From Bryobacterales bacterium (GTDB lineage Bacteria > Acidobacteriota > Terriglobia > Bryobacterales > Bryobacteraceae), in assembly GCA_003170295.1 (NCBI GenBank), contig PNAJ01000076.1, positions 29,529 to 93,528 on the forward strand: a stretch of DNA of 64,000 bases, read 5' to 3'. Position numbers and translations under genes: made by a program. The notes under the pieces were generated by a model. That model saw only the letters and a program-made list of their open reading frames with translations, made no database searches and was not told the origin of the DNA. Shown here piece by piece: positions 50,322 through 59,677 of the stretch (positions are counted from its first letter, which is position 1; each line of letters begins with the position of its first letter).

Positions 50322-51509
50322 ATGCGTGAAGCTGTCATCGTCGCCAGCTCCCGGACTGGCCTTGCAAAATCGTTCCGCGGATCCTTCAATATGACGAGGC
50401 CGGACGATCTTGCCGCCCACTGTATTAAGGATGTTCTGAAGAAGACGCCGAAGCTCGATCCGGCGGAGATTGAGGACGTGATTCTGGGGTGCGCGCAACC
50501 GCACGGACCGCAGGGATCGAACGTCGCGCGCATCGCCGCGATCCGTGCTGGATTGCCGGTCACGGTCGCTGGGACCACTGTGAATCGATTCTGCTCCTCG
50601 GGTTTGCAGGCGATCGCGATGGCGGCTCACGAAATTATCAACGAGGCCGTGGACGCGGCTATTGGCGGCGGCACGGAAAGCATTTCCATGACGCCTCGCG
50701 ATAATGCTCCGAACCCTTGGATTCAGGAGCACAAACCCGCGTTGTACATGGTGATGGGCGAGACCGCGGAAGTGGTCGCCAAGCGTTACAAGATCAGCCG
50801 GCTCGCGCAGGACGAGTATTCGCTCGAGAGCCAGAAGCGGACCACGCGCGCGCAGCAGGAATGCTTTTTTAGCGGCGAAATCGCGCCCATGCAGACAACG
50901 AAGGCGATCTTCGACAAAAAGACCGGCGAGAAAATCGGCGAGGAGCCCGCCACTTGCAATCGCGACGAGTGCAATCGCCCCGATACAACGCTCGAAGGAT
51001 TGCTGGCGTTGAAGCCTCACTTCGATCAGACAAGCGGCGAAGGATCGGTCACGGCGGGCAATGCGTCGCAGTTATCCGATGGAGCATCGGCGACGCTGTT
51101 GATGTCGAGAGAACGGGCGGATGCGCTCGGGATTCCGTATAAGCTGATTTTTCGCGGATTCGCGGTCACGGGGTGCGAGCCGGACGAAATGGGGATCGGT
51201 CCCGTATTTGCGATTCCGAAATTACTCAAGCGGCAGGGTCTCAAAATAGGCGATATCGATTTGTGGGAACTCAACGAAGCGTTCGCGGTGCAGGTGATTT
51301 ACTGCCGCGACCGGCTCGGTATCCCGCAGGAGATTCTAAATGTCAACGGCGGCTCAGTCGCCATCGGGCATCCATTTGGCATGACCGGCTCGCGCATGGT
51401 GGGGACGATCGCGAATGAGATGACGCGGCGCAAAGCGCGCTACGGCGTCGTGACGATGTGCATCGGTGGAGGCCAGGGCGCGGCGGGCTTATTCGAGAAT
51501 GCCAATTGA
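50322..51509 (+). CDS. Acetyl-CoA C-acyltransferase (thiolase)
   Basis: 395 residues. The acyl-accepting Cys91 is in NRFCSSGLQ, and the C-terminal motifs NVNGGSVAIGHPFGMTGSR and MCIGGGQGAAG carry the His and second Cys. Closest to degradative (FadA-type) thiolases that cleave 3-ketoacyl-CoA. It follows the ACAD pair and oxidase subunit, completing part of a beta-oxidation cluster. The end overlaps the lpxA start by 11 bp. Confidence 0.95.
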   Translation: MREAVIVASSRTGLAKSFRGSFNMTRPDDLAAHCIKDVLKKTPKLDPAEIEDVILGCAQPHGPQGSNVARIAAIRAGLPVTVAGTTVNRFCSSGLQAIAMAAHEIINEAVDAAIGGGTESISMTPRDNAPNPWIQEHKPALYMVMGETAEVVAKRYKISRLAQDEYSLESQKRTTRAQQECFFSGEIAPMQTTKAIFDKKTGEKIGEEPATCNRDECNRPDTTLEGLLALKPHFDQTSGEGSVTAGNASQLSDGASATLLMSRERADALGIPYKLIFRGFAVTGCEPDEMGIGPVFAIPKLLKRQGLKIGDIDLWELNEAFAVQVIYCRDRLGIPQEILNVNGGSVAIGHPFGMTGSRMVGTIANEMTRRKARYGVVTMCIGGGQGAAGLFENAN

Positions 51510-52287
51510 TCCTTCGGCCGTGATCGCCCCCACGGCGCACGTGCATCCTGATGCAGCGATCGGACCGCGCGTGGTCATCGGCGATTTCGCGATCGTCGAG
51601 CAGGACGTTTTTATAGGGGCGGAAACAAAGCTCGAACCGTACGTTTTCGTCAAGCGCTGGACAACTTTGGGAGAGCGCAACGAAATTTCCGCGGGCACCG
51701 TCCTCGGCACGGATCCCCTTGATAAAAACTTTAGCGGGGCACGCAGTTATCTCAAGATTGGCGACGGCAACAAGATCCGCGAGCATTACACTATCTCGCG
51801 CGGCACCGCTCCGGAATCGGAAACCATCATCGGCAATGAAAATTACATCATGACCTCCGGCCACATCGCCCACAATTGCAAAATCGGCGATAACATCGTG
51901 ATCGCGAGTTGCGCGCTGATCGCCGGATATGTCGAGATCGAGAATCAGGCGTTTATTTCGGGCGGCGTGGTGATTCATCAGTTCTCGAAAATCGGACGGC
52001 TCGCCATGATCGGCGGCAATACGCGTGTGAATCTGGACGTGCCTCCCTATTTTTTGTATTCGGATTTTAACGTGTCGCCCAAAGGTCTGAACCTGGTGGG
52101 ACTGCGGCGCGCGGGCTTCACCGCAATAGAAATTCATGCTCTGAAGCAAGCTTACAAGCTCCTCTATAAGTCCGGCCTCAAACTCGACGACGCGCTGTCA
52201 CGCATCGAAACGGAGGCGTTGACCGAGCACACGCAACATCTTGTCGCATTCATCCGTGGCAGCAAGCGGGGAATTTGTAGAAAATAG
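51499..52287 (+). CDS. lpxA: Acyl-ACP-UDP-N-acetylglucosamine O-acyltransferase
   Basis: 262 residues from ATG 51499, inside the last codons of the thiolase. The N-terminal hexapeptide repeats (IDPSAVIAPTAHVHPDAAIG) form the left-handed beta helix. The catalytic His is in GHIAHNCKIGDN, and GLNLVGLRRAGF and ALKQAYKLLYKSG mark the C-terminal helices. It starts lipid A synthesis, so the organism makes an LPS-type outer membrane. The gene is separate from an lpxD/fabZ cluster. Confidence 0.95.
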   Translation: MPIDPSAVIAPTAHVHPDAAIGPRVVIGDFAIVEQDVFIGAETKLEPYVFVKRWTTLGERNEISAGTVLGTDPLDKNFSGARSYLKIGDGNKIREHYTISRGTAPESETIIGNENYIMTSGHIAHNCKIGDNIVIASCALIAGYVEIENQAFISGGVVIHQFSKIGRLAMIGGNTRVNLDVPPYFLYSDFNVSPKGLNLVGLRRAGFTAIEIHALKQAYKLLYKSGLKLDDALSRIETEALTEHTQHLVAFIRGSKRGICRK

Positions 52288-52290
52288 AAT

Positions 52291-53511
52291 ATGGCCGCTC
52301 AGGCTCCTCCTCCAGCAATGCTCTCGATGCGGCAGGTGCTTGCCGAGCCGCAGTTCCGCCGCCTCTGGCTCGGCCAGATGGTCAGTATTTTCGGCGACTT
52401 CGTCGCGTTATTCGCGGTGCAGGTCGCCATCACGTTCCGCATGCACGGCACGCCGGAAGACGTCACCGGAGTGATGGTCGCGTATCTGGTGCCGTTTGCG
52501 CTGATCGGCCCGGTTGCTGGCGTTTTCGTCGACCGCTGGAATCCTCGCATCACTATGATCGCCAGCGATGTGACGCGCGGCTTGCTGATTATTCTGCTCG
52601 TTTTCACGTCGAACCTGTGGCAAATTTATGCGATCTTTTTCGCCCTCAGCACGGTGTCGAGCTTCTTCATGCCGGCGCAATCGGTAACCGTGCCGATCCT
52701 CGTCAAGCGGGAAGGCCTGATGGCCGCCAGCGGGCTGATGCAGCAGGCCATGCAGTTCGTCAGGATCTTCAGTCCGGCGGCAGCCAGCGCGCTGGTGGGC
52801 TGGTTTGGCGAGGCGAGTTGTTACTACGCCGATAGCGTGACATTCTTTATTTCCGCAGGGATCCTGCTGTCGCTGTCCTATCACCGGCCGGCGGTTCCTT
52901 CGACGCGAGGGGTGGGCGCAGTGCTCCGCGATCTCGGCGAGGGAATGAAGTTCATCTTTACCCATCCCACTTTTTCCTTCGTGATCCTTTCGATGACGGC
53001 GGGCATGTTCGCCATCGCCGCTTTTGGAGCGCTGCTGTCTGTTTACGTGCGCGACATTCTCCATAGCGGCAAGAATTTGTTTGGGGCTTTGGGGTCTCTC
53101 ATCGGCGCGGGATCGATCTGCGGGGCAGTGCTGGTCCAGAAGTTGGCGAAAGGGCGGTCGCCGGCGCATATGGTGAGCTTCGGGTTGGGAGGCGTCGGGA
53201 TGTTTATCCTGATGCTCGCGGCTCTGCGCACTCCCGTTGCGACGTTGGCCGGGTCGTTTGGCATCGGGGTTTCGGTTGCCTTTATTATGGTGGCGGCGAC
53301 GGCACTGCTACAAGGTGAAACGCCGCCGGAAATGCGAGGCCGGGTAAGTTCGAGTTCGATGTCGCTGATTGCACTGGCACAAGGAGTCGCAATGATCTTC
53401 GCCGGCGGATGGGCGACGCGCTATGGAATCGTCAACCTGTTCTACGGGAGCGCGGTGGTACTGTTCCTGGTGACGATCGGCGGTGTGTGGCGGCTGCGGA
53501 AGATGAAGTGA
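52291..53511 (+). CDS. MFS transporter, EntS-like
   Basis: 406 residues with about twelve membrane helices. Signature loop ALIGPVAGVFVDRWNPRITM and EGLMAASGLMQQAMQFVRIF are typical of the MFS_3/EntS group, whose members export siderophores or drugs. The gene begins three bases after lpxA. Substrate not identifiable. Confidence 0.9.
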   Translation: MAAQAPPPAMLSMRQVLAEPQFRRLWLGQMVSIFGDFVALFAVQVAITFRMHGTPEDVTGVMVAYLVPFALIGPVAGVFVDRWNPRITMIASDVTRGLLIILLVFTSNLWQIYAIFFALSTVSSFFMPAQSVTVPILVKREGLMAASGLMQQAMQFVRIFSPAAASALVGWFGEASCYYADSVTFFISAGILLSLSYHRPAVPSTRGVGAVLRDLGEGMKFIFTHPTFSFVILSMTAGMFAIAAFGALLSVYVRDILHSGKNLFGALGSLIGAGSICGAVLVQKLAKGRSPAHMVSFGLGGVGMFILMLAALRTPVATLAGSFGIGVSVAFIMVAATALLQGETPPEMRGRVSSSSMSLIALAQGVAMIFAGGWATRYGIVNLFYGSAVVLFLVTIGGVWRLRKMK

Positions 53512-53523
53512 ATATTGTGCGTT

Positions 53524-54546
53524 TTAGTCCAGAACCTTCACGATCCTCTTCCCGATATTCTCCCCGTGAAACAACCCAATAAACGCCTTCGGCAAATTCT
53601 CGAATCCCTCGACGATATCCTCGCAATACTTGATCTTTCCCTCGCGCAGCCAGCCTGACATCTCCGCGAGCGCCTCACCGAATCGCGGCATGTAGTCGGT
53701 GATCAAAAATCCCTGCGCTTTGGCGCGCGCGACAATCAGCATCCCTAGCAGCCTGGGACCCATCTCCGGCTTCGCGTTATTGTATTGCGATATCTGGCCG
53801 CAGATCGACATGCGCGCGAAGGTGTTGATCTGCATGAAAACCGCGTCCGTGATCGTGCCGCCGACGTTATCGAAATACACGTCGATCCCTTTCGGGCAAA
53901 GCTCCTTCAGCTTTGCGCCGTAATCTGCGGTGGTCTTGTAATTGAACGCGGCATCGTATCCGCAATCCTTCAGGATCCACTCGATCTTGTCGTCTCCGCC
54001 CGCGATTCCAACACTCCGGCATCCTTTGATCTTTGCGATTTGTCCGACGATGGACCCCACCGCTCCCGCCGCGCCCGACACCACGACCGTTTCTCCCGGC
54101 TTGGGATTACAAACATCCAGGAGCCCGAAATACGCGGTCAGTCCCGTCGCGCCCAGCACGCCGAGCGCGGTCGACACCGGTGCGACCGAGGGATCGAGCT
54201 TGCGCACGCCCCGTCCATTCGATACTACGTATTCCTGCCAGCCCATATAAGGGTCGACAATATCGCCCACTGCAAAATTCGGGTTCTTCGAGTCGACTAC
54301 GCGCGCCACGCCGCCCGCCACCATCACGCCGCCGATCTCCACTCCCGCCGCGTAACTCTTCGCCTGGCTGATGCGGCCGCGCATGTACGGGTCGACTGAC
54401 AGATACATGGCGCGCGCCAGGAACTCGCCGTCTTTTAATTCGGGAATCGGAGTTTCGATCAGTTTGAAGTTCGATTCTTCGGGAAGTCCCGTGGGTCGTG
54501 ACGCGAGGACGAATTGGCGGTTCACAGTTGAGGTGACAGATGACAT
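53524..54546 (-). CDS. Zinc-independent MDR-family NADP-dependent oxidoreductase
   Basis: 340 residues from ATG 54546 after GAGAG. The medium-chain reductase fold is seen in MYLSVDPYMRGRISQA, VVSGAAGAVGSIVGQIAKIK (nucleotide loop, usual GAAGAVG) and VYFDNVGGTITDAV. It resembles curcumin/leukotriene B4-type double-bond reductases (YncB-like). Transcribed convergently with the MFS gene, 12 bp away. Confidence 0.93.
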   Translation of the reverse strand: MSSVTSTVNRQFVLASRPTGLPEESNFKLIETPIPELKDGEFLARAMYLSVDPYMRGRISQAKSYAAGVEIGGVMVAGGVARVVDSKNPNFAVGDIVDPYMGWQEYVVSNGRGVRKLDPSVAPVSTALGVLGATGLTAYFGLLDVCNPKPGETVVVSGAAGAVGSIVGQIAKIKGCRSVGIAGGDDKIEWILKDCGYDAAFNYKTTADYGAKLKELCPKGIDVYFDNVGGTITDAVFMQINTFARMSICGQISQYNNAKPEMGPRLLGMLIVARAKAQGFLITDYMPRFGEALAEMSGWLREGKIKYCEDIVEGFENLPKAFIGLFHGENIGKRIVKVLD

Positions 54547-54604
54547 GATGTCTCTCTTCTCTTGTGCTGGACTTAGAACGGTTATATTATGCACTATGCA
54601 GGCA

Positions 54605-54624
54605 CCGCTTCCCGCGGTCGCGGT
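54605..54624. repeat. Possible weak family A copy
   Basis: CCGCTTCCCGCGGTCGCGGT resembles the family A core with one base different in length. It sits between the oxidoreductase and the DUF6526-like gene. Uncertain. Confidence 0.3.
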
Positions 54625-54660
54625 AATCAAAGTCTATGGATGGGTGAGGGCAGACGACTA

Positions 54661-55092
54661 ATGGCTGAAACACAATCTTTGAAGAATCACACGATGTTCG
54701 ATCCGCCGTTCCATTTTTTCCTGGCGCCGGTGGGATTGATTTTGCTGATCTTGTCGATCATCGACGTCGTAAGGAATCCAAGCTGGATGACAGGCGTCCA
54801 CGTCCTCGTCATCTTGTGGCTGGTAGTGCTGGTGTTTAAGACCCGCATCTATGCGCTCAAGGTGCAGGATCGCGTGATTCGCCTGGAGGAGCGTTTGCGA
54901 TTACAGGCGGTGCTGCCGGCCTCGCTCGAACCGCGCATCGGCGATTTAAGCGTCGATCAGCTCATTGGATTGCGCTTCGCATCCGACGCCGAACTTCCGG
55001 GTCTTGTCGAAAAAACCCTGGGTGGTAATTGGGACCGCAAGCAGATTAAGGCAGCCGTCCAAAACTGGAGAGCGGACAATTGGCGCGTGTGA
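54661..55092 (+). CDS. DUF6526-like membrane protein
   Basis: 143 residues. Two membrane helices (FFLAPVGLILLILSIIDVV, VHVLVILWLVVLVFKTRIYA) are followed by a soluble helical tail (VIRLEERLRLQAVLPASL, LIGLRFASDAELPGLVEKTL). The pattern MFDPPFHFFLAPVG and DNWRV matches small membrane proteins of unknown function found in Bacteroidetes and Acidobacteria. Overlaps the hydrolase gene that follows. Confidence 0.75.
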   Translation: MAETQSLKNHTMFDPPFHFFLAPVGLILLILSIIDVVRNPSWMTGVHVLVILWLVVLVFKTRIYALKVQDRVIRLEERLRLQAVLPASLEPRIGDLSVDQLIGLRFASDAELPGLVEKTLGGNWDRKQIKAAVQNWRADNWRV

Positions 55093-55943
55093 AGTATCTT
55101 CTTTTCACGATCGCGATTGCAGCCTGCGCGCAGACGGCGCCAGTTCCGGAGTTGTTGTGGCCCAACGGCGCGCCGGAGGCCCTCGGCAGTGGCGACGTGG
55201 ACAAACCGTCCATTACGCCGTATCTCGCGAAATCGCCCAATGGCACCGCCGTTATTGTGTGCCCGGGAGGTGGCTACGCTCATCTCGCGATGGATCACGA
55301 GGGTGTGCAGATCGCGAAATGGCTGAACAGTCTCGGAATCACCGCATTCGTGCTGCAATACCGGCTCGGTCCGAAGTATCATCATCCGGCGATGATCGAC
55401 GATGCGCACCGTGCCATCCGTACCGTTCGAACGCGCGCGGCATCGCTGCACATCCACCCCGACCGCATCGGGATCTGGGGATTTTCCGCCGGCGGCCATC
55501 TCGCATCCACCGCCGCGACGCACTTCGATGCGGGCGATCCCAACGCATCGGACCCCATCGATCGCGCCGGTTCGCGCCCCGATTTCGCAATTCTCTCGTA
55601 CGCCGTCATTTCGCTCAACAGCGAGTACGCGCACGTTGGGTCGCGCGACAACCTGTTGGGCAAGACTCCGGATCGAAAACTTGTAGACGACCTTTCGAAC
55701 GATCAACGCGTCACCGCGCAAACGCCGCCTACGTTTCTGTTTCACACTTCCGCCGATACCGCGGTTCCGGCCGAAAACAGCGTGCGCTTTTACCTCGCCC
55801 TGCGGAAAGCCGGCGTTCCGGCGGAATTGCACATTTTTCAGAATGGACCGCACGGCGTTGGTTTGGCTCCCACCGATGCAACCCTCTCGGCGTGGGGCGG
55901 ACTTCTGGCAAACTGGCTGCGCGAGCGCGGATTGCTCCGCTAA
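55080..55943 (+). CDS. Secreted alpha/beta hydrolase (acetylesterase-like)
   Basis: 287 residues from TTG 55080 with GGAGAG upstream; GTG 55089 is an alternative. Signal-like N-terminus (VKYLLFTIAIAACAQTAP). The oxyanion HGG-like motif is CPGGGYAHLAMDHEG, the nucleophile GFSAGGHLA, and the Asp and His follow in TSADTAVP and NGPHGVGL. This pattern is that of BD-FAE/acetylxylan esterases that deacetylate sugars. The start overlaps the upstream gene. Confidence 0.9.
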   Translation: MARVKYLLFTIAIAACAQTAPVPELLWPNGAPEALGSGDVDKPSITPYLAKSPNGTAVIVCPGGGYAHLAMDHEGVQIAKWLNSLGITAFVLQYRLGPKYHHPAMIDDAHRAIRTVRTRAASLHIHPDRIGIWGFSAGGHLASTAATHFDAGDPNASDPIDRAGSRPDFAILSYAVISLNSEYAHVGSRDNLLGKTPDRKLVDDLSNDQRVTAQTPPTFLFHTSADTAVPAENSVRFYLALRKAGVPAELHIFQNGPHGVGLAPTDATLSAWGGLLANWLRERGLLR

Positions 55944-55978
55944 ATTTAGGGAACATCCAGGATGGAGGACGCGTAATT

Positions 55979-56686
55979 ATGGCTATCATGCGAACTGCTT
56001 TGGTTGCCGTGGCGGCGCTCGCGCTCAGCGGATGCGTCGTTAATACCGATTTTGGCGGTCCGTTGCAGCATCTCCAGAAATCGATCGAGCTCGACAAATC
56101 GGAAATGGGGCGCGTCGAAATCAAGATGGGCGCGGGCGAATTGAGGGTTGAGGGAGGATCGCCCAGGCTCATGGACGCCGACTTCGAGTACAACATCTCC
56201 TCTTCGAAGCCGATGGTCCGTTACAGCGCCAGCAGTTTTCGCGGTGAGTTGTCCATTGAGCAGCCGAGCGGCTTCCACGGCGGCACGAATTCGAAGTACA
56301 CGTGGAATCTGCGTCTCAACGACAAGTTGCCCCTCGACGTCGTGACACATCTCGGTGCGGGCGAAGCACACCTGAACCTCGGAACGATGAATCTGCGAAG
56401 CGTGGAAGTGCACATGGGCGTCGGCGAGGTGGAACTCGACCTGCGCGGCAAGCCTACCCGCGATTACAACGTGCAGATTCATGGCGGAATCGGCCAGGCC
56501 ATCGTTCATCTGCCTTCGACCGTCGGCATCGTCGCGAACGCCTCCGGCGGCATCGGCGATATCGAAGTACGCGGTCTGGAAAAGAGTAATGGACGCTGGA
56601 CCAATGCCGCGTTTGAGCATTCGCCGGTCACCATCCATCTCGATGTCAAAGGCGGCATCGGAAATATCACCTTAACCGCGGAATAA
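55979..56686 (+). CDS. Lipoprotein with toast-rack-type beta domain (DUF2154/LiaF-like)
   Basis: 235 residues from ATG 55979 after GGAGGAC. Lipobox LSGC near residue 18 gives an exported lipoprotein. The mature part repeats VEIKMGAGELRVEGG, HLGAGEAHLNLGT, HMGVGEVELDLRG and GGIGDIEVRG, i.e. stacked beta strands with Gly-x-Gly turns as in toast-rack/LiaF-like adhesin-type domains. No enzyme residues. A much longer in-frame reading from 54965 is a shadow of the upstream genes. Confidence 0.8.
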   Translation: MAIMRTALVAVAALALSGCVVNTDFGGPLQHLQKSIELDKSEMGRVEIKMGAGELRVEGGSPRLMDADFEYNISSSKPMVRYSASSFRGELSIEQPSGFHGGTNSKYTWNLRLNDKLPLDVVTHLGAGEAHLNLGTMNLRSVEVHMGVGEVELDLRGKPTRDYNVQIHGGIGQAIVHLPSTVGIVANASGGIGDIEVRGLEKSNGRWTNAAFEHSPVTIHLDVKGGIGNITLTAE

Positions 56687-56712
56687 CTCGTTCGCGTTAT
56701 CCTTAACAGTGA

Positions 56713-57267
56713 ATGAGCACTTCCGTCGCGGGCCCCATCCGCATATCGACTCCCCATTGTGAAGCTGGGATCGGCAAGGTTATTCGCACCCCGGATTCCG
56801 CCGATCTGATCGAGGGCGTACGCATCCTGCCATACGAGCTTTGGCCGGACGACCGGGGATACTTTCTGGAAGTAATTCGCATGGGGCAGGGCTTGGCCGC
56901 ATCCTTCGCGACGGAGACCACGCAGGTCTCTTCCGCCCTCAGCTATGCGGGTACCATCAAGGCATTCCACTATCACCAGCACCAGACTGACCTGTGGGTT
57001 CCCATGTCCGGCCTGTTTCAGGTGGCGCTGGTCGATCTGCGCCCTGATTCTGCCACCTACGGCGTCAAGAACACTTTGTATGTGGGCGAGTTGCGGCCCT
57101 GGCAATTGCTGATTCCGCCCGGCATCGGGCACGGCTATAAAGTGGTTGGCGAAAGGTCGGGGGTGCTGGTGTATGTGACGAATCAGCTCTACAACCCGCA
57201 TGACGAGGGCCGCATCGCCTATGACGACCCCTCCATTCAGTACGACTGGGAGACGCAACATAAGTGA
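56713..57267 (+). CDS. dTDP-4-dehydrorhamnose 3,5-epimerase-like protein
   Basis: 184 residues with the RmlC cupin fold: DDRGYFLEVIRMG, FHYHQHQTDLWVPMSGLFQV and IPPGIGHGYKV. The catalytic-base His of RmlC corresponds to FHYHQ. The gene immediately precedes an RmlB dehydratase, although the first motif differs from typical RmlC (usual RGLHFQ). Role inferred: a sugar-nucleotide 3,5-epimerase or a variant 3- or 5-epimerase. Confidence 0.85.
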   Translation: MSTSVAGPIRISTPHCEAGIGKVIRTPDSADLIEGVRILPYELWPDDRGYFLEVIRMGQGLAASFATETTQVSSALSYAGTIKAFHYHQHQTDLWVPMSGLFQVALVDLRPDSATYGVKNTLYVGELRPWQLLIPPGIGHGYKVVGERSGVLVYVTNQLYNPHDEGRIAYDDPSIQYDWETQHK

Positions 57268-58277
57268 CGAAACTTCTGGTCACGGGCGGAGCCGGATTCA
57301 TAGGCAGCGCCTTTGTGAGACTCGTCCTGGGCTCCGGAGGCGCGTCCCAGTTGGTGAATCTCGATAAGCTGACCTACGCGGGCAACTTAGAGAATCTGTT
57401 GCCGGTCGACGCCGACCCTCGCTATCGCTTCGTGCACGGAGATATCTGCGACGCAAAGCTGGTAAACAATCTGGTCGCCGACTTGAAGCCCGACGTAATC
57501 GTTCATTTCGCGGCGGAGTCGCACGTCGACCGCAGCATTTTGTCCCCAGCTCCCGTCTTTGAAACGAATCTTCGCGGCACCTTCACGCTGCTCGAAGCGG
57601 CGCGATTGAACAATACGCCTCGCTTCCTGCACGTCTCCACGGACGAGGTTTACGGCAGCATCGATGCGCCGCACGAAGCCGATGAGCACTATCCGTTGCG
57701 CGCCAGCAGTCCGTATTCGGCGTCCAAGGCCGGTTCCGATCTGCTCGCCCTGTCGTATTTCGTCACCTACAAGCTCCCCGTCACCGTGACGCGTGCGTCC
57801 AATAATTACGGGCCCTATCAATTTCCCGAAAAGCTGATCCCTCTGATGATCTCGAACGCGATCGCCGATCAGCCGCTCCCCATCTATGGCGACGGCATGC
57901 AGGTGCGCGACTGGCTCTACGTCGACGATCATTGCCGCGCGATCCTGGCCGCCATCGAGCATGGACGCCCCGGCGAAGTCTATAACATCGGTGGCAGCCG
58001 CTCGCTCGCCAACGTCGAAGTCGTGAAGATGATGCTCGCCTTGCTCGGCAAGCCGGAAAGTCTGATGGTCACCGTAAAGGACCGCCCCGGTCACGACCGC
58101 CGCTATGCTCTATCCAGCGAAAAACTGATGCGCGAAACGGGATGGAAAGCTGAAATGCCGTTTGAACAAGGCCTGCGGGCCACCATCGATTGGTATCGTG
58201 CGAAAAGCGATTGGATGGCCCGCGTCAAATCGGGCGAATACCAGAGCTACTACGAGAAAAACTACGCCGGCCGTTGA
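57264..58277 (+). CDS. rfbB: dTDP-glucose 4,6-dehydratase
   Basis: 337 residues from GTG 57264, overlapping the upstream stop. NAD loop LVTGGAGFIGSAFVRL, HFAAESHVDRS, STDEVYGS, the active-site YSASKAGSD (YxxxK) and NNYGPYQFPEKLIPL identify the dehydratase (RmlB). It makes dTDP-4-keto-6-deoxyglucose for surface sugars. RmlA and RmlD are not next to it. Confidence 0.94.
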   Translation: MTKLLVTGGAGFIGSAFVRLVLGSGGASQLVNLDKLTYAGNLENLLPVDADPRYRFVHGDICDAKLVNNLVADLKPDVIVHFAAESHVDRSILSPAPVFETNLRGTFTLLEAARLNNTPRFLHVSTDEVYGSIDAPHEADEHYPLRASSPYSASKAGSDLLALSYFVTYKLPVTVTRASNNYGPYQFPEKLIPLMISNAIADQPLPIYGDGMQVRDWLYVDDHCRAILAAIEHGRPGEVYNIGGSRSLANVEVVKMMLALLGKPESLMVTVKDRPGHDRRYALSSEKLMRETGWKAEMPFEQGLRATIDWYRAKSDWMARVKSGEYQSYYEKNYAGR

Positions 58278-58314
58278 GTCTAACAGCTCCCTGCCTGGGC
58301 CGTGCCGCGTTTTT

Positions 58315-58342
58315 GGAACCGCGACCATCGGGAGCGGTCAGC
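58315..58342 (-). repeat. Family A dispersed hairpin, copy 7 (inverted)
   Basis: On the minus strand: GCTGACCGCTCCCGATGGTC then GCGGTTCC. It lies between rfbB and the convergent histidine kinase. Confidence 0.7.
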
Positions 58343-58348
58343 TTTCAG

Positions 58349-59677
58349 CTAAACCGGCAACATCAGCCGCGCCCGGCAACCTTGCGCGTCAACGCGATTC
58401 TGCAAATCCAGCGAACCGCCATGCGCCTCCGCGATCTGCCGACTCAACAGCAGTCCGATCCCCGAGCCTCCCGGTTTCGTCGTGAAAAACGGAACGAACA
58501 GATTCGAAGTGTTCGACAGTCCATGCCCCTCGTCCTCGATCAGCACCTCGAGCAGCGTGCCCATCCGCGACCACGCGATCGAGACGCCGCCGCCGGTCTC
58601 AAGCGACGCATCGACAGCATTCCGCAACAGATTGATAAGCAACTGATCGAGTTGATCGCGATCGCCTCGCAACGTAAACTCCGGCCCCGCCCTCAGCGTC
58701 GCCTGAATGCGTTGTTCGAGCCCCGCTACGTTGCGAATCCACGCGCCGACATCCACCGCCGCCAACTGCGGACGCGGCAGTTTGGCGAGCCGGGCATACG
58801 CGCCCAGGAACCGGCTCAAGCCCTCGCTGCGCGTAGCGATAATCGAGAGCCCCCGGCTCGTGTCCTCCCGCCAATCGCTGGGCAAAGGGTCGCGCTTCAC
58901 CAGCGATTCCAAACTCCCCGCGATCGATTTGATCGGCGCGAGGGAATTGTTCATCTCATGCCCCAGCACGCGCACTAGTCTCTGCCACGCCTGCAATTCT
59001 TCCTCGCGCAACGCACGCGTCAGGTCCGTCACCACCAGCAGGTGATGTGGCAGCCCTCCTTCGCGAAACCCCGAACGATGTATCGCCCATCGTCCAGGAC
59101 CCGACGGAAACGTCCTCTGGATGCTCTGCGTTTCATCGCCGCCTAAAAACTCCGCCAGATCCAGCGCCGCCGCGCTCGCGTTCATGATTCGCTCCGCCGG
59201 TTGCGCCAGCAGCCGCTCCCCCGCGCGATTCACCAGCCGCAGGTGCTGATCGCCGTCGAACGCGAAGATCGCGACGTCGATCTCCTCCATAACTTTGCGC
59301 AGCAGCGTCGTTGCTTCGAGCGCGCCCAGCCGTTGCGCGCGCAGCGTCGCACCCATCGCGTTCACCTGCTGCATCACGTCGCCCAGCGCGTCCTCTCCCT
59401 TCGCCGCCGTCGCCCGGATCGAATAGTCGCCCTCCCGCATCGCTTCCAGAAGATTCGCGAGCGTCCGCAGTGGCGACGCCACCCGGTCCCGCACCGCCGC
59501 CGCGCATGCCCACCACGCGGCGAGAATCACGATCGTCAATGTCCATTGCACCTTCGGCGTATAATTTCCCAGCCACCAGAGAATGACCATGGCCGTTACC
59601 ACCGCCGGCAATCCGGAAGCCAGCGCCAGCAGCAGCATGCGCTGTTCATGGACGGGTTTGAATTTGGAGAAGTCCAC
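58349..59677 (-). CDS. Membrane sensor histidine kinase, NtrY-like
   Basis: 442 residues. Two N-terminal membrane helices (LLLALASGLPAVVTAMVILW, LTIVILAAWWACAAAV), a HAMP-type linker (PLRTLANLLEAMREGDYSIR), a PAS-like region, the phospho-acceptor H-box GHEMNNSLAPIKSIAGSLE, N-box NLLRNAVDASLETGGG and the G2 box GGSGIGLLLSRQIAEAHGG. The stop of its partner response regulator is directly adjacent. Likely senses an envelope or nutrient signal, as for NtrY/NtrX. Confidence 0.94.
   Translation of the reverse strand: MDFSKFKPVHEQRMLLLALASGLPAVVTAMVILWWLGNYTPKVQWTLTIVILAAWWACAAAVRDRVASPLRTLANLLEAMREGDYSIRATAAKGEDALGDVMQQVNAMGATLRAQRLGALEATTLLRKVMEEIDVAIFAFDGDQHLRLVNRAGERLLAQPAERIMNASAAALDLAEFLGGDETQSIQRTFPSGPGRWAIHRSGFREGGLPHHLLVVTDLTRALREEELQAWQRLVRVLGHEMNNSLAPIKSIAGSLESLVKRDPLPSDWREDTSRGLSIIATRSEGLSRFLGAYARLAKLPRPQLAAVDVGAWIRNVAGLEQRIQATLRAGPEFTLRGDRDQLDQLLINLLRNAVDASLETGGGVSIAWSRMGTLLEVLIEDEGHGLSNTSNLFVPFFTTKPGGSGIGLLLSRQIAEAHGGSLDLQNRVDAQGCRARLMLPV

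Noticed and set aside
54965..56686. 573-codon frame extending upstream of the lipoprotein
   Set aside because: The upstream half is a shadow of the DUF6526-like and hydrolase genes; a lipobox start at 55979 has its own ribosome site.
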